From: Candidatus Accumulibacter proximus
Lineage (GTDB): Bacteria; Pseudomonadota; Gammaproteobacteria; Burkholderiales; Rhodocyclaceae
DNA length: 64,000 bases
NCBI GenBank assembly: GCA_016709675.1
Contig: JADJMH010000002.1
Location: 62,001-126,000 of the forward strand
Direction: 5' to 3'
Positions 21,874-30,152 of the stretch are shown here, piece after piece. A model generated the notes under the pieces. It was not told the DNA's origin, made no database searches, and worked only from the letters and a program-made list of their open reading frames with translations. Position 1 is the first letter of the stretch, and every line of letters begins with the position of its first letter. The translations under genes were made by a program, and so were the position numbers.

Positions 21874-21883
21874 AAAGGAGGGG
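21874..21883 (+). promoter_or_regulatory. Strong ribosome binding site deciding the GTG start of hicA-like gene
   Basis: AAAGGAGGGG lies 3 nt before GTG 21887, nearly a full anti-Shine-Dalgarno match. It fixes the start and implies strong translation of the toxin-antitoxin mRNA. Confidence 0.85.
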
Positions 21884-21886
21884 AAC

Positions 21887-22201
21887 GTGACACCACCGAC
21901 AGTGTCAAATGTTGAGAAGTTTGCTAAACTCCGTAGAGCACTAGCGGATATGGCTGGTAGCGCGAATACCTCAAGTAGAGGCTTTGCTGCACTCTTGCGC
22001 GAGTTTGGTTTTTGTCTTCGGCCACCTGGCGGGACGGGGCATGTTGTTGTTACCCATCCAGCATTTATGCTTGGCCCAGATGACGAAGCAAACTACAACG
22101 GCGAGCATGGTAAAGGGAATGCGATTAAGCGCCCATATATCAAGAAATTTCTGAAACTTGTTGATAGCAATAAAGAAGCCTTGGAAGGTTACTTAAAATG
22201 A
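21887..22201 (+). CDS. HicA-like mRNA interferase toxin (candidate)
   Basis: A 104-residue protein starting at GTG 21887. Residues about 32-95 fit the small dsRBD-like HicA fold: helix RGFAALLREFGFCL, then the HicA-type strand GGTGHVVVTHPAF with the putative catalytic His52 (the G-[ST]-H-[HV] position). Next come YNGEHGKGNAIKRPYIKKFLKLVDS, the HicA-like second strand and helix. It is longer than standard HicA (60-80 aa) because of a 30-residue N-terminal helix. Codon use and about 50% GC differ from the neighbours, suggesting transfer. The stop overlaps the antitoxin start by 4 nt. HicA toxins cleave mRNA. Assignment is by eye, so family confidence is moderate. Confidence 0.65.
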   Translation: MTPPTVSNVEKFAKLRRALADMAGSANTSSRGFAALLREFGFCLRPPGGTGHVVVTHPAFMLGPDDEANYNGEHGKGNAIKRPYIKKFLKLVDSNKEALEGYLK

Positions 22202-22764
22202 ACTTCGACCCGGACGTTTACACCATTACCATTCGCAAAGAAATAGTAGATGGTGAGGTTTACTATGTCGGTCGCGTTGCTGAATTCATGAATGTGACCG
22301 CCTATGAATACTCCCATGACGATGCGCTCACGATTATTCGCAATTCTCTTTGCGAGATTGCCGCGCAGGCGGCTGAAGCAGGACGTCAGCTTCCCTCTCC
22401 AATGGCCGAGTTTTGCTCTGAGCCACGTGGGCGACTGACGTTGCGGATGCCCCGCGCCCTTCACGCCAGATTGAATGCACAAGCCCTCGCTGACGATGTG
22501 AGCGCCAATCAGTTGGTTAACCTCGCCATTTCCGAATATCTGACGGGTTCAACAATTGCGGCGATGACCTCCTCCAAGATCTCGAGTGGGATTAACGAAG
22601 GTATGGCTCAACTTCGTTCTCTGCTTTGGAACTTTAATTTGGCAATACTCAGGGCCTCTAAGACCTTTGAACAACAAAATACGTATTCGCAGCCGGGTCT
22701 CTGGCTCTTGCGTACCAAGCCTGAGTGGCATAGAGACATGAGAGCGAAAGGGGGGATGCAATGA
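22198..22764 (+). CDS. HicB-like antitoxin with long C-terminal extension (candidate)
   Basis: A 188-residue protein. Residues 7-65 form the HicB partial RNase H-like fold (YTITIRKEIVDGEVYYVGRV, then YEYSHDDALTIIRNSLCEIAAQA). Residues 77-116 are a ribbon-helix-helix DNA-binding domain (GRLTLRMPRALHARLNAQAL, then VSANQLVNLAISEYL), so it should bind toxin and operator. Ordinary HicB proteins end about there. Residues 117-188 are an additional tail rich in aromatic and hydrophobic residues (RSLLWNFNLAILRA, GLWLLRTKPEWHRDMR). In TAC systems an extra antitoxin tail is the chaperone-addiction segment (ChAD), and that is my proposal here. ATGA overlaps on both sides couple it to toxin and chaperone. 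Confidence 0.7.
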   Translation: MNFDPDVYTITIRKEIVDGEVYYVGRVAEFMNVTAYEYSHDDALTIIRNSLCEIAAQAAEAGRQLPSPMAEFCSEPRGRLTLRMPRALHARLNAQALADDVSANQLVNLAISEYLTGSTIAAMTSSKISSGINEGMAQLRSLLWNFNLAILRASKTFEQQNTYSQPGLWLLRTKPEWHRDMRAKGGMQ

Positions 22765-23249
22765 TCCATGATTTGAATGCAAGATTGATCGGCATGCGTT
22801 TCACTAGCGTGGAAGCCGAGATGGGCCCTGGCAGCCACAGTAAGCAAGCTGGTGGTTCCATAGGTTCTGAAGTGAAAATGAGTTTAAGTGATCTTGTTGA
22901 TGGCAAGAACACGGCCACGGTGACCATAGACGCCAAAGGAATCCCACAGGGAGCAACCGAAAGTGACTTTGCCTTTCGCATTGCAATTACAGGGATTGCA
23001 CTCTGGGAGTGGTCGGGCGACATGCCCTCGCCAGAGCTTCTCCAGCAGGATGCCACCATTTATGAGCTTTGCTACGCCATCCATACGCTGATTGTTGGGG
23101 AAGTAACGCGACTGGCTCTGGGCCTTGGTTTCCCCGGGGTTACTCTTTCGTGGAACCCTCGGCCTGAGCCAGAACCTAAGGTGCAGAAAAAGCCACGTGC
23201 CTCTACTCCGCGAACCAAGAAAACTCCGGCTGCAGCAGCTAAAGTATAA
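22761..23249 (+). CDS. SecB-like chaperone of a TAC system (candidate)
   Basis: A 162-residue protein, ATG overlapping the antitoxin stop (ATGA). Residues about 5-135 follow the SecB layout. Two beta stretches (LNARLIGMRFTSVEAEMG, then FAFRIAITGIALWEWSGDM) are followed by a long helix with ATIYELCYAIHTLIVGEVTRLALGLGFPGVTLSW, which parallels the SecB LYPYARELI-x-LTARGGFPPLxLPP region. A Lys/Ala/Pro-rich tail (136-162) resembles variable chaperone tails. Housekeeping SecB is normally beside grxC or gpsA, so this copy in a toxin-antitoxin operon points to a dedicated chaperone. The similarity is structural-pattern level, judged by eye. Confidence 0.6.
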   Translation: MIHDLNARLIGMRFTSVEAEMGPGSHSKQAGGSIGSEVKMSLSDLVDGKNTATVTIDAKGIPQGATESDFAFRIAITGIALWEWSGDMPSPELLQQDATIYELCYAIHTLIVGEVTRLALGLGFPGVTLSWNPRPEPEPKVQKKPRASTPRTKKTPAAAAKV

Positions 23250-23535
23250 TCTTCACATTGCCCCAAAACGTGTTGCACTGAGGTGGCGCAAGAGTGCCGG
23301 TAGCCATCGGGAGGTCGAACTCTTGCCAAAGAACATGACTGAACAGGTTGAGCGGATGTGGCTCCGCGCTGTCTCGCCCCGAGCGACATAGCACCCGAAC
23401 GGGCTCAAGCAAGCTACGGGGGACTCCACCGGGTGGGATCCACGCCACTGCCCCTGACCTGCTGCCTGCGGCTTCTTGGATCGAGGAAGTGAAGGTGGCT
23501 GTATACTCGACCCCTTCTCATTCGAGCGCTGCGTC

Positions 23536-24861
23536 ATGTCAAAGCCGAAAAACATCGGTTTCGTTTCCCTGGGTTGCCCGAAGGCGCTGGTCGATTCCGA
23601 ACAGATTCTCACCAAGCTGCGCGCCGAGGGCTATCTGATCTCTCCTTCGTACGAGGGCGCCGATCTGGTGGTGGTCAATACCTGCGGTTTCATCGATGCC
23701 GCCGTCGAGGAGTCGCTCGAGGCTATCGGCGAGGCTTTGCAGGAGAACGGCAGGGTGATCGTCACCGGTTGCCTGGGGGCCCGAGAAGCGGTGATCCGCA
23801 AGGCGCACCCGCAGGTGCTGGCGGTGACCGGGCCGCATGCCGCCGACGACGTGCTGCGGCACGTGCATGCGCACTTGCCGCAGCCGCATGACCCGTTTAC
23901 CAGTCTGGTCCCGCCACAGGGGATCAAACTGACGCCGCAGCATTTTGCTTACCTCAAGATTTCCGAGGGCTGCAATCACAGTTGCACCTTCTGCATCATC
24001 CCTTCGATGCGCGGCCCGCTGGTCAGCCGACCGATCGGCGACGTGTTGCAGGAAGCCAGAACACTGGCCGAGTCGGGCGTGCGCGAGCTGCTGGTGATTT
24101 CCCAGGATACCAGTGCCTACGGTGTGGACCTGAAGTACCGGACCGGCTTTGTCGGTGGGCGTCCGCTGCGCACCCGGTTGCGCGAACTCTGCGAGGCGCT
24201 TGGCGAACTGGGAATCTGGGTGCGCCTGCATTACGTCTATCCGTATCCCAGCGTGGACGCGCTGGTGCCGCTGATGGCCGAGGGCCGGATTCTGCCCTAT
24301 CTCGATGTCCCTTTTCAGCACGCCAGTCCGCGCATTCTGAAAGCCATGAAGCGTCCGGCGAGTGCCGAGGATAATCTTGAACGTCTGCGGGCGTGGCGGG
24401 CCGTCTGCCCCGAGATCACGGTGCGCAGCACCTTCATTACCGGATTCCCTGGCGAGACCGAAGGCGAGTTCGAGGAGTTGCTGAGGTTCATCGCCGAGGC
24501 TCGTCTTGATCGTGTCGGTTGCTTTGCCTATTCGCCGGTCGCGGGCGCGGCGGCCAACGCCCTGCCAGACTCGCTGCCGGAGGAAGTTCGCGAGGAACGC
24601 CGGCAGCGGCTGATGGCGTTGCAGGAAGATATTTCGGCGGAGCTGCTGGCGGCGAAGATCGGCCGCGAAATCGAGGTGCTGGTCGATGAGGTCGACGAGG
24701 AGGGAACGATCGCCCGTTCGCCAGCCGACGCACCGGAGATCGATGGGCTGGTCTTCGTCAATGACCATTTCGACGCCGAACCGGGTGATTTTCTGCGCGT
24801 CCGGGTGGTCGATGCCGACGAACACGATCTCTACGCCGAGGTCGCGGGTTGCGCTGCCTGA
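23536..24861 (+). CDS. rimO: Ribosomal protein uS12 methylthiotransferase RimO
   Basis: A 441-residue radical SAM enzyme that methylthiolates Asp88 of ribosomal protein S12. N-terminal UPF0004 domain with cluster Cys in SLGCPKALVDSE, NTCGF and VTGCLGA. Radical SAM motif C-x3-C-x2-C in EGCNHSCTFCIIPSMRGP. C-terminal TRAM domain ending VVDADEHDLYAEVAGCAA. ATG 23536 gives the conserved start. The longer open frame from 23476 adds an unrelated 20 residues. A TATACT at 23502-23507 is a possible -10. Only 14 bp separate it from the convergent dnaE2 stop. Confidence 0.97.
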   Translation: MSKPKNIGFVSLGCPKALVDSEQILTKLRAEGYLISPSYEGADLVVVNTCGFIDAAVEESLEAIGEALQENGRVIVTGCLGAREAVIRKAHPQVLAVTGPHAADDVLRHVHAHLPQPHDPFTSLVPPQGIKLTPQHFAYLKISEGCNHSCTFCIIPSMRGPLVSRPIGDVLQEARTLAESGVRELLVISQDTSAYGVDLKYRTGFVGGRPLRTRLRELCEALGELGIWVRLHYVYPYPSVDALVPLMAEGRILPYLDVPFQHASPRILKAMKRPASAEDNLERLRAWRAVCPEITVRSTFITGFPGETEGEFEELLRFIAEARLDRVGCFAYSPVAGAAANALPDSLPEEVREERRQRLMALQEDISAELLAAKIGREIEVLVDEVDEEGTIARSPADAPEIDGLVFVNDHFDAEPGDFLRVRVVDADEHDLYAEVAGCAA

Positions 24862-24875
24862 GCGGCCTCTCTGGC

Positions 24876-27800
24876 TCAATGAAAATTCCGACTGGCGGTC
24901 GGCAGGCTGCCGAGCAGGGCAGAAAGATCGACCAGGCGCTTGGCCACCAGATGGACGACCGTGCCTTCGCGCTGGACCTGCCCGAGGACGCCGAGCAGGC
25001 GGGCGCCGAGCAGTTCGCGGCGCTGCTGCTCGACCAGCCGGGAGTGCACGACGATATTGGCCAGCCCGGTTTCGTCTTCGAGGGTGACGAAAACAATGCC
25101 GCTGGCAGTGCCCGGCCGCTGGCGGCAGGTGACGATTCCGGCAGCGCGCATGAGCTGGCGGTCGGCTGCCTGCTGTAGCTGGCTGGCGGAAACGAAGCGC
25201 TGCGCAGCCAGGCGGGCGCGCAGCAGGCTCAGCGGGTGGCGACCGAGGGTGAGGCCGGTGCTGGCGTAGTCGGCAATCAGGTTTTCGGCCTCGGATGGTT
25301 CGGCGAGTTCTGCGGCGGCGGCAGAGGTCTCCGGTGGCTCGACGTTGCTCAGCAGATCGAGTTGTACGGCAACCCCGGCGACCGCCCAGGCGGCCTGCCG
25401 ACGATGGCCGGCCAGGTTGGTCAGGGCGCTGGCCGCGGCGAGCAGATCGAGATCCCTGTGCGCCAGCCGCGCGCGCGTCGCGAGATCGGCGACGCTGGCA
25501 AAAGGGTGCTGCCGGCGGGCTTCGAGCAGGCGCAACATGGCGGCCTGTGAGAGGCCGCTGATGCTGGAAAGGCCCAGGCGAACGGCCGGACCGGCCGTCG
25601 CCGTGGCTGGCGCTAGGTTTTCGAGCTGCGCTTCCCAGCCGCTGTGCATGGCCGTTGCCGGTAGCACCGCGACGCCGTGCCGGCGTGCGTCCTGTACGAG
25701 TTGCGACGGCGAGTAGAAGCCCATCGGCTGGCTGTTGAGCAGCGCGCAGAGAAAGGCGGCCGGATGGTGGCGCTTGATCCAGGCCGAAACGTAGACCAGC
25801 AGGGCAAACGAGGCGGCGTGTGATTCCGGGAAGCCATATTCGCCGAAACCCCGGATCTGCGCGCAGATGCGCTGGGCGAATGATTCGTCGTGGCCGCGCT
25901 GGCGCATGCCGGCGATCAGTTTCTGTTCGAAGGGTTCGAGTCCACCCTTGCGCCGCCAGGCAGCCATCGCCCGGCGCAACTGATCGGCCTCACCGGGGGT
26001 GAAGCCGGCAGCGACGACGGCCAGCTGCATCACCTGTTCCTGGAAAATCGGCACACCGCAGGTGCGGCCGAGTACGGCGGCGATCTCCGGGCGCATCGCT
26101 TCGATCGCTTCCTTGCCGTGCCGGCGACGCAGGTAGGGATGGACCATGTCGCCCTGGATCGGACCCGGTCTGACGAGCGCCACCTCGATCACCAGATCGT
26201 AGAAGTGGCGGGGCCTGAGGCGCGGCAGCATGGCCATCTGCGCGCGCGATTCGATCTGGAAGACACCGACCGTGTCGGCGGCGCAGAGCATGTCGTAGAC
26301 CAGCGGGTCTTCCGGTGGGATATCCTGCATGCGGTAGCCGATCAGGTCGAGCGCGCGATGGATCGCCGAGAGCATGCCGAGGGCCAGCACGTCGACCTTG
26401 AGCAATCCAAGCGCGTCGAGATCGTCCTTGTCCCACTGGATCACCGTACGTTCCGCCATCGCGGCATTTTCCACCGGCACCAGGCGGGCCAGCGGGCCGC
26501 GCGAGATGACGAAGCCGCCGACATGTTGCGACAGGTGGCGGGGAAAACCACGCAGGGCCTCGGCCAGCTGGAGCCATTTGGCGACGCGCGGTGCCGCCGG
26601 ATCGAGACCGACGGCGCGCAGGCGATCGGGCAGTTGCCCGCGTTTGTCCCACCAAGCCAGCGAAGCGGTGAGGGCGTCGATCTGGCTGTTGCCAAAGCCG
26701 AGGACGCGGCCAACGTCGCGCAGGGCGCCGCGGGTACGGTAGGTCACCACCGCCGCGGCCAGTGCGGCGCGCTCGCGCCCGTACCTGGCATAGAGATACT
26801 GGATGACCTCCTCGCGTCGCGCATGTTCGAAATCGACGTCGATATCGGGTGGTTCGCCGCGCTCGCGGGAGATGAAGCGCTCGAAAAGGAGGTTCGAACG
26901 TGCCGGGTCGACTTCGGTGATGCCGAGGCTGTAGCAGACTGCCGAGTTGGCCGCCGAGCCGCGCCCCTGGCAAAGGATATTGCGGCTGCGGGCAAAATTG
27001 ACGATGTCGTAGACCGTCAGGAAATAGGACTCGTAGGAGAGTTCAGCGATCAGGGCAAGTTCGTGTTCGACTCGTTCCCGCACACTCCCGGGTACGCTGC
27101 CGGAGTAACGCTGGCGCAGGCCCTTTTCCACCTCGGCGCGCAGGAAGGCAGGCGGCGTCTGACCGTCGGGGACCACTTCCTCGGGGTATTCGTAGTGCAG
27201 TTCGTCTAGCGAGAAATTGCAGCACGCGGCGATGCGCAGCGTTTCGGCCAGCAGGTCAGGTGGGTAGATCCTTGCCAGCCGCAGGCGGCTGCGCAGATGG
27301 CGCTCGCCGTTGGCAAAGAGTGCGTGGCCGGCGGCAAACAGCGTGCTGTTCAGGCGGATCGCGGTCAGCGTATCCTGCAAGGGGCGGCGCGCGCGAAGAT
27401 GCATATGGACGTCGCCGGTGGCGACCGCCGGCAGGCCGCTCGCGGTGGCCAGTTCAAGCAGCATGGCGAGTCGCGCCGCGTCATTGACGCCCGCGTGCAG
27501 TTCGATGGCCAGCCAGGAACGGGCCGGAAAGTGCGTTGCCAGCCAGCGGCCCTCGTCCACGCTGGCGGCGGGACCAGGTATCCACAGTGCCAGGCAGTCC
27601 GGGACGGCGCCGCTGCCGCCGGCGATCTGGCCGGGTGCCTCCAGATCACCGCGGAGCAGACGGTATTCACCCTTGCGCGAGCGTCTGCGTGCCAGTGTGA
27701 TCAGTGCCGAGAGGTTGCCGTAACCGGCGCGGTTCTGCGCCAGCAGGACCAGCCGGAAGCCTGATCCCTGTTGAGTGGCGAGGTGGAACTCGGCGCCGAT

Positions 27801-28001
27801 GATCAGTTTCAGGCCGCATGCGCTGGCTGCCTTGTGCGCCCGCACGACTCCCGCCAACGAGGCCTCGTCGGTGATCGCCAGTGCGCTGTAACCGAGCAGC
27901 TGCGCACGCTCGACCAGTTCCTCGGGATGCGACGCGCCGCGCAGGAAGGAGAAGTTGGAGCAGCAGTGCAGTTCGGCGTAGAAGGGGAGGGCATCGGTCA
28001 T
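24876..28001 (-). CDS. dnaE2: Error-prone DNA polymerase DnaE2 (SOS-regulated)
   Basis: A 1041-residue C-family polymerase used in damage tolerance and mutagenesis. PHP domain at the N-terminus (YAELHCCSNFSFLRGASHPEELVERA), then the catalytic core with CQGRGSAANSAVCY and the acidic triad region around EPPDIDVDFEHARREEVIQY. C-terminal helix-hairpin-helix and OB fold. Its length and the missing C-terminal tau-binding region distinguish it from replicative DnaE (about 1160 aa). Unlike many genomes, imuA and imuB are not adjacent. A LexA box ends 8 nt before the ATG, so expression is almost certainly SOS-controlled. Downstream it converges with rimO. Confidence 0.96.
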   Translation of the reverse strand: MTDALPFYAELHCCSNFSFLRGASHPEELVERAQLLGYSALAITDEASLAGVVRAHKAASACGLKLIIGAEFHLATQQGSGFRLVLLAQNRAGYGNLSALITLARRRSRKGEYRLLRGDLEAPGQIAGGSGAVPDCLALWIPGPAASVDEGRWLATHFPARSWLAIELHAGVNDAARLAMLLELATASGLPAVATGDVHMHLRARRPLQDTLTAIRLNSTLFAAGHALFANGERHLRSRLRLARIYPPDLLAETLRIAACCNFSLDELHYEYPEEVVPDGQTPPAFLRAEVEKGLRQRYSGSVPGSVRERVEHELALIAELSYESYFLTVYDIVNFARSRNILCQGRGSAANSAVCYSLGITEVDPARSNLLFERFISRERGEPPDIDVDFEHARREEVIQYLYARYGRERAALAAAVVTYRTRGALRDVGRVLGFGNSQIDALTASLAWWDKRGQLPDRLRAVGLDPAAPRVAKWLQLAEALRGFPRHLSQHVGGFVISRGPLARLVPVENAAMAERTVIQWDKDDLDALGLLKVDVLALGMLSAIHRALDLIGYRMQDIPPEDPLVYDMLCAADTVGVFQIESRAQMAMLPRLRPRHFYDLVIEVALVRPGPIQGDMVHPYLRRRHGKEAIEAMRPEIAAVLGRTCGVPIFQEQVMQLAVVAAGFTPGEADQLRRAMAAWRRKGGLEPFEQKLIAGMRQRGHDESFAQRICAQIRGFGEYGFPESHAASFALLVYVSAWIKRHHPAAFLCALLNSQPMGFYSPSQLVQDARRHGVAVLPATAMHSGWEAQLENLAPATATAGPAVRLGLSSISGLSQAAMLRLLEARRQHPFASVADLATRARLAHRDLDLLAAASALTNLAGHRRQAAWAVAGVAVQLDLLSNVEPPETSAAAAELAEPSEAENLIADYASTGLTLGRHPLSLLRARLAAQRFVSASQLQQAADRQLMRAAGIVTCRQRPGTASGIVFVTLEDETGLANIVVHSRLVEQQRRELLGARLLGVLGQVQREGTVVHLVAKRLVDLSALLGSLPTASRNFH

Positions 28002-28005
28002 GGCG

Positions 28006-28031
28006 CTATACTGTTCTTATTTACAGTATAG
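28006..28031 (-). promoter_or_regulatory. LexA (SOS) box upstream of dnaE2
   Basis: Perfect 9+9 palindrome: half-sites CTATACTGT (28006-28014) and ACAGTATAG (28023-28031) with an 8-nt AT-rich centre. This gives the E. coli/betaproteobacterial CTGT-N8-ACAG SOS box. It is placed 5-8 nt upstream of the dnaE2 ATG, where LexA would block transcription or escape. Confidence 0.92.
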
Positions 28032-28034
28032 CGA

Positions 28035-28074
28035 GTAGTTGAGGAAAACCATGACCAGATTTTTCCTCAACTAC
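28035..28074. repeat. 14-bp perfect inverted repeat (hairpin) between HPr-rel-A operon and dnaE2
   Basis: Arms GTAGTTGAGGAAAA (28035-28048) and TTTTCCTCAACTAC (28061-28074) pair without mismatch around a 12-nt loop. It lies immediately next to the LexA box. It may act as a terminator for the operon ending at 28184, although the T stretch is inside the stem rather than after it. It could also be the remnant of a mobile-element end. Confidence 0.8.
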
Positions 28075-28183
28075 CGTTACCGCCAATCAGCCGTGCTGAC
28101 TACTGCTGTTTGAGGTCGAGCTGCGCCAGGTCGATCCGTTTCCGGTATCCACGGAAACGCAGCCACGCCTTTTGCGCCAGATG

Positions 28184-29245
28184 TCAGGTCAACAGGCCCG
28201 GCGGCATGCGCAACCAGTGCGAGCGCACATACAGCAGCCAGCGGCTGAGACTCGCCCAGCGGGAGGGATGATCCGGATGTCCGGGCAGTAACGCATGGTG
28301 GATCAGGTGATTCATGACTTGCCGGATTGGCCAGCGAGGCGCCGCGTCAGCAAGCGCCTGCAGCACGTCCGGCGGGACCGGCGTAGCAAGCAACTCCTGC
28401 GCATGATGCAGTCCGTAAAACAGCGGACGCTCGAAACCCAGCTCACGGGCTCGCGGCACCAGCGCCGCCCAGAAACCTGGCGCCTGCGCAAAATAACAGA
28501 GCAGATCATGGACATCGACCAGATCCCGAAGGCGCAGGCCCTCGTCAGGATCGCCCTCGAGAAACAGGTGGACCAGCGAGTGGAGGACCATGTCGGCGGG
28601 CGCGAGAACGTGCAGTCGCGGGTCGCCGAGCGGCCGAGCGGCCGCGAACAGCGGCGCCGGATCGGAACTGAGCCGGCTGGTCCTGGGCAGCAGCCGATGA
28701 TGGATATCGATTTCGGTGCCCCGCTCCCGATGACGGAGCGGCGGAATCTCGTGCATCCAGACGCGATAGTAGCGGTCGTCGTAGGGGTCGATCTGCGTCC
28801 TGAACCAGCCGCGCTCGACCAGTCTGTTTTCGACTTCCTCGATCCGTTCCTCCGGGATCAGCAGGTCGACATCGGCAAAAATCCGCCCACGCGCCGGCGG
28901 GAGGCCTGCCAGGAGATAGCCGCTGCCTTTGAGCAGGATCAGCGCACCCCCGATCCCCTTGAGTGCCCAGAGAATGCGGTTCACTTCCCAGGACACCAGG
29001 GTCTTGCGATGCTCGATGACATTGCGCGCAGCCCGCAGATGCGCCGCGGCACGCGGCGGGATGTTTTCGAGCAGGCCTGCCCGGGACAGGTCGGACTCGA
29101 TTCGGCCGAGCAGTCTGACACGCCGCGCCACGCGCAGGAGCAGTTCCCAGTCAGCGGGCGCCAGAGCGGGAAGTTTTTCGGGCGTCCTGAGGGCGTCGAG
29201 CAGGAGCCTTTGCGCCCGCCTGGTTTCGCTGGCTGCCTTAGCCAT
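28184..29245 (-). CDS. HPr-rel-A associated nucleotidyltransferase (NTP_transf_5 family), C-terminus cut by in-frame TGA
   Basis: A 353-residue protein of the uncharacterised nucleotidyltransferase family PF14907. Core: LILLKGSGYLLAGLPPARGRIFADVDLLIPEE, where D-V-D supplies the metal-binding acids, then RGTEIDIHHRLLP. It is the last gene of a four-gene coupled operon and overlaps the HprK-like gene by 8 nt. After the TGA (28186-28184) the same frame continues for 27 protein-like codons (HLAQKAWLRFRGYRKRIDLA, then QLDLKQQ) to TAG at 28102-28100. The gene therefore probably once ended there and lost its tail to a nonsense change. The acceptor molecule is unknown. Confidence 0.8.
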   Translation of the reverse strand: MAKAASETRRAQRLLLDALRTPEKLPALAPADWELLLRVARRVRLLGRIESDLSRAGLLENIPPRAAAHLRAARNVIEHRKTLVSWEVNRILWALKGIGGALILLKGSGYLLAGLPPARGRIFADVDLLIPEERIEEVENRLVERGWFRTQIDPYDDRYYRVWMHEIPPLRHRERGTEIDIHHRLLPRTSRLSSDPAPLFAAARPLGDPRLHVLAPADMVLHSLVHLFLEGDPDEGLRLRDLVDVHDLLCYFAQAPGFWAALVPRARELGFERPLFYGLHHAQELLATPVPPDVLQALADAAPRWPIRQVMNHLIHHALLPGHPDHPSRWASLSRWLLYVRSHWLRMPPGLLT

Positions 29246-30152
29246 CGTCGCGAGACAGTTCGTCGAGGGCGGCGATCGCCTCGTCGAGATCGGAATAGCT
29301 CAGCGAGTAACAATCGCAGGCGCGGACCATATCCGCGACGAGCCGGAAGGCGGTTTCGTCGAGGACCTCGTAGTTGAAGGCGTTGGTTGCGACCATCAGG
29401 AACGCCTGGCTCTTCGCCATCGGTGCCAGCGAGAGCGGGGCATTGGCGATCCAGCGCGGGAAGACGAACCAGCGCGGCGGCGCCGGTTCCTGCATCCTCC
29501 GGATGCTGTCGGCCGGTGGCCGGACATGCGCGACCGTGCCCTTGCGCGTCCCGAGGAAGGAAGGGCCAATGATGGCTTCCGGTCTGAATCGTCGGATCAC
29601 CTCGATGGATTCGTTCTTCAGCGGAATCAGCCGCGGCAGGGGGAGCAACATCCCGTCCTCGGGCCGCACCAGGCCGAATTCGTCCGACATGAGGCGCCAC
29701 CCGGAGTGGATCAGCGCGGTACACAGCGTCGACTTGCCACCGCCGGGCGAGGCAGGGAACAGCATCGCACTGCCATTGCGCTCGACCCCCGCCGAATGAA
29801 GCATCAGCAGATGATGCGAACGCGTCGCCACGCACCAGTTGATGCCCCATTCGAGCGCGGGAAAGGCGTGGTCGACGGTATAGGGCGCGAAGGGGGATTG
29901 TCCGTCGATGGTGAAGGAAGCCTGGCGCCGAAACCATCGGCGCAGTCCGCGAGGACTGCCTATTCCTACATGAAAGTCGATAATCGCTGCCGCCTCGACC
30001 ATGGGGTAGGGCTCGTAAAGCTGATGGGCGAGCGATGCGAAGGAAGGGAGGTTGGAGCGAATCCTGAGGTTGAAGGGACCGAACTGTACATCCAAACCGG
30101 CGCCGGTCAGCCGTCGTTCCAGTTCCTGACGACTCAGGTCACCGACGATCAT
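29238..30152 (-). CDS. HprK-related kinase A
   Basis: A 304-residue protein related to the C-terminal kinase domain of HPr kinase/phosphorylase. Walker A PASPGGGKSTLC (P-loop 136-142), followed by SDEFG (156-160), matching the HprK GDDxx/SDE metal site. HPr itself and PTS context are absent. The N-terminal 100 residues (NLRIRSNLPSFASLAHQLY) are typical of the HPr-rel-A subfamily and replace the usual HprK N-domain. It overlaps the PqqD-like gene by 4 nt and the nucleotidyltransferase by 8 nt. The likely role is phosphorylation of a peptide or protein partner encoded in the cassette, which is unproven. Confidence 0.85.
   Translation of the reverse strand: MIVGDLSRQELERRLTGAGLDVQFGPFNLRIRSNLPSFASLAHQLYEPYPMVEAAAIIDFHVGIGSPRGLRRWFRRQASFTIDGQSPFAPYTVDHAFPALEWGINWCVATRSHHLLMLHSAGVERNGSAMLFPASPGGGKSTLCTALIHSGWRLMSDEFGLVRPEDGMLLPLPRLIPLKNESIEVIRRFRPEAIIGPSFLGTRKGTVAHVRPPADSIRRMQEPAPPRWFVFPRWIANAPLSLAPMAKSQAFLMVATNAFNYEVLDETAFRLVADMVRACDCYSLSYSDLDEAIAALDELSRDDG

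Noticed and set aside
20549..23535. Classical genomic island inserted at tRNA-Thr
   Set aside because: No integrase was found and no repeat of the tRNA 3' end was seen downstream, so an att-bounded island cannot be claimed even though the content is accessory.
24528..28031. Numerous plus-strand frames inside dnaE2 (for example 25890-27209)
   Set aside because: Antisense shadows. dnaE2 is complete and unambiguous on the minus strand.
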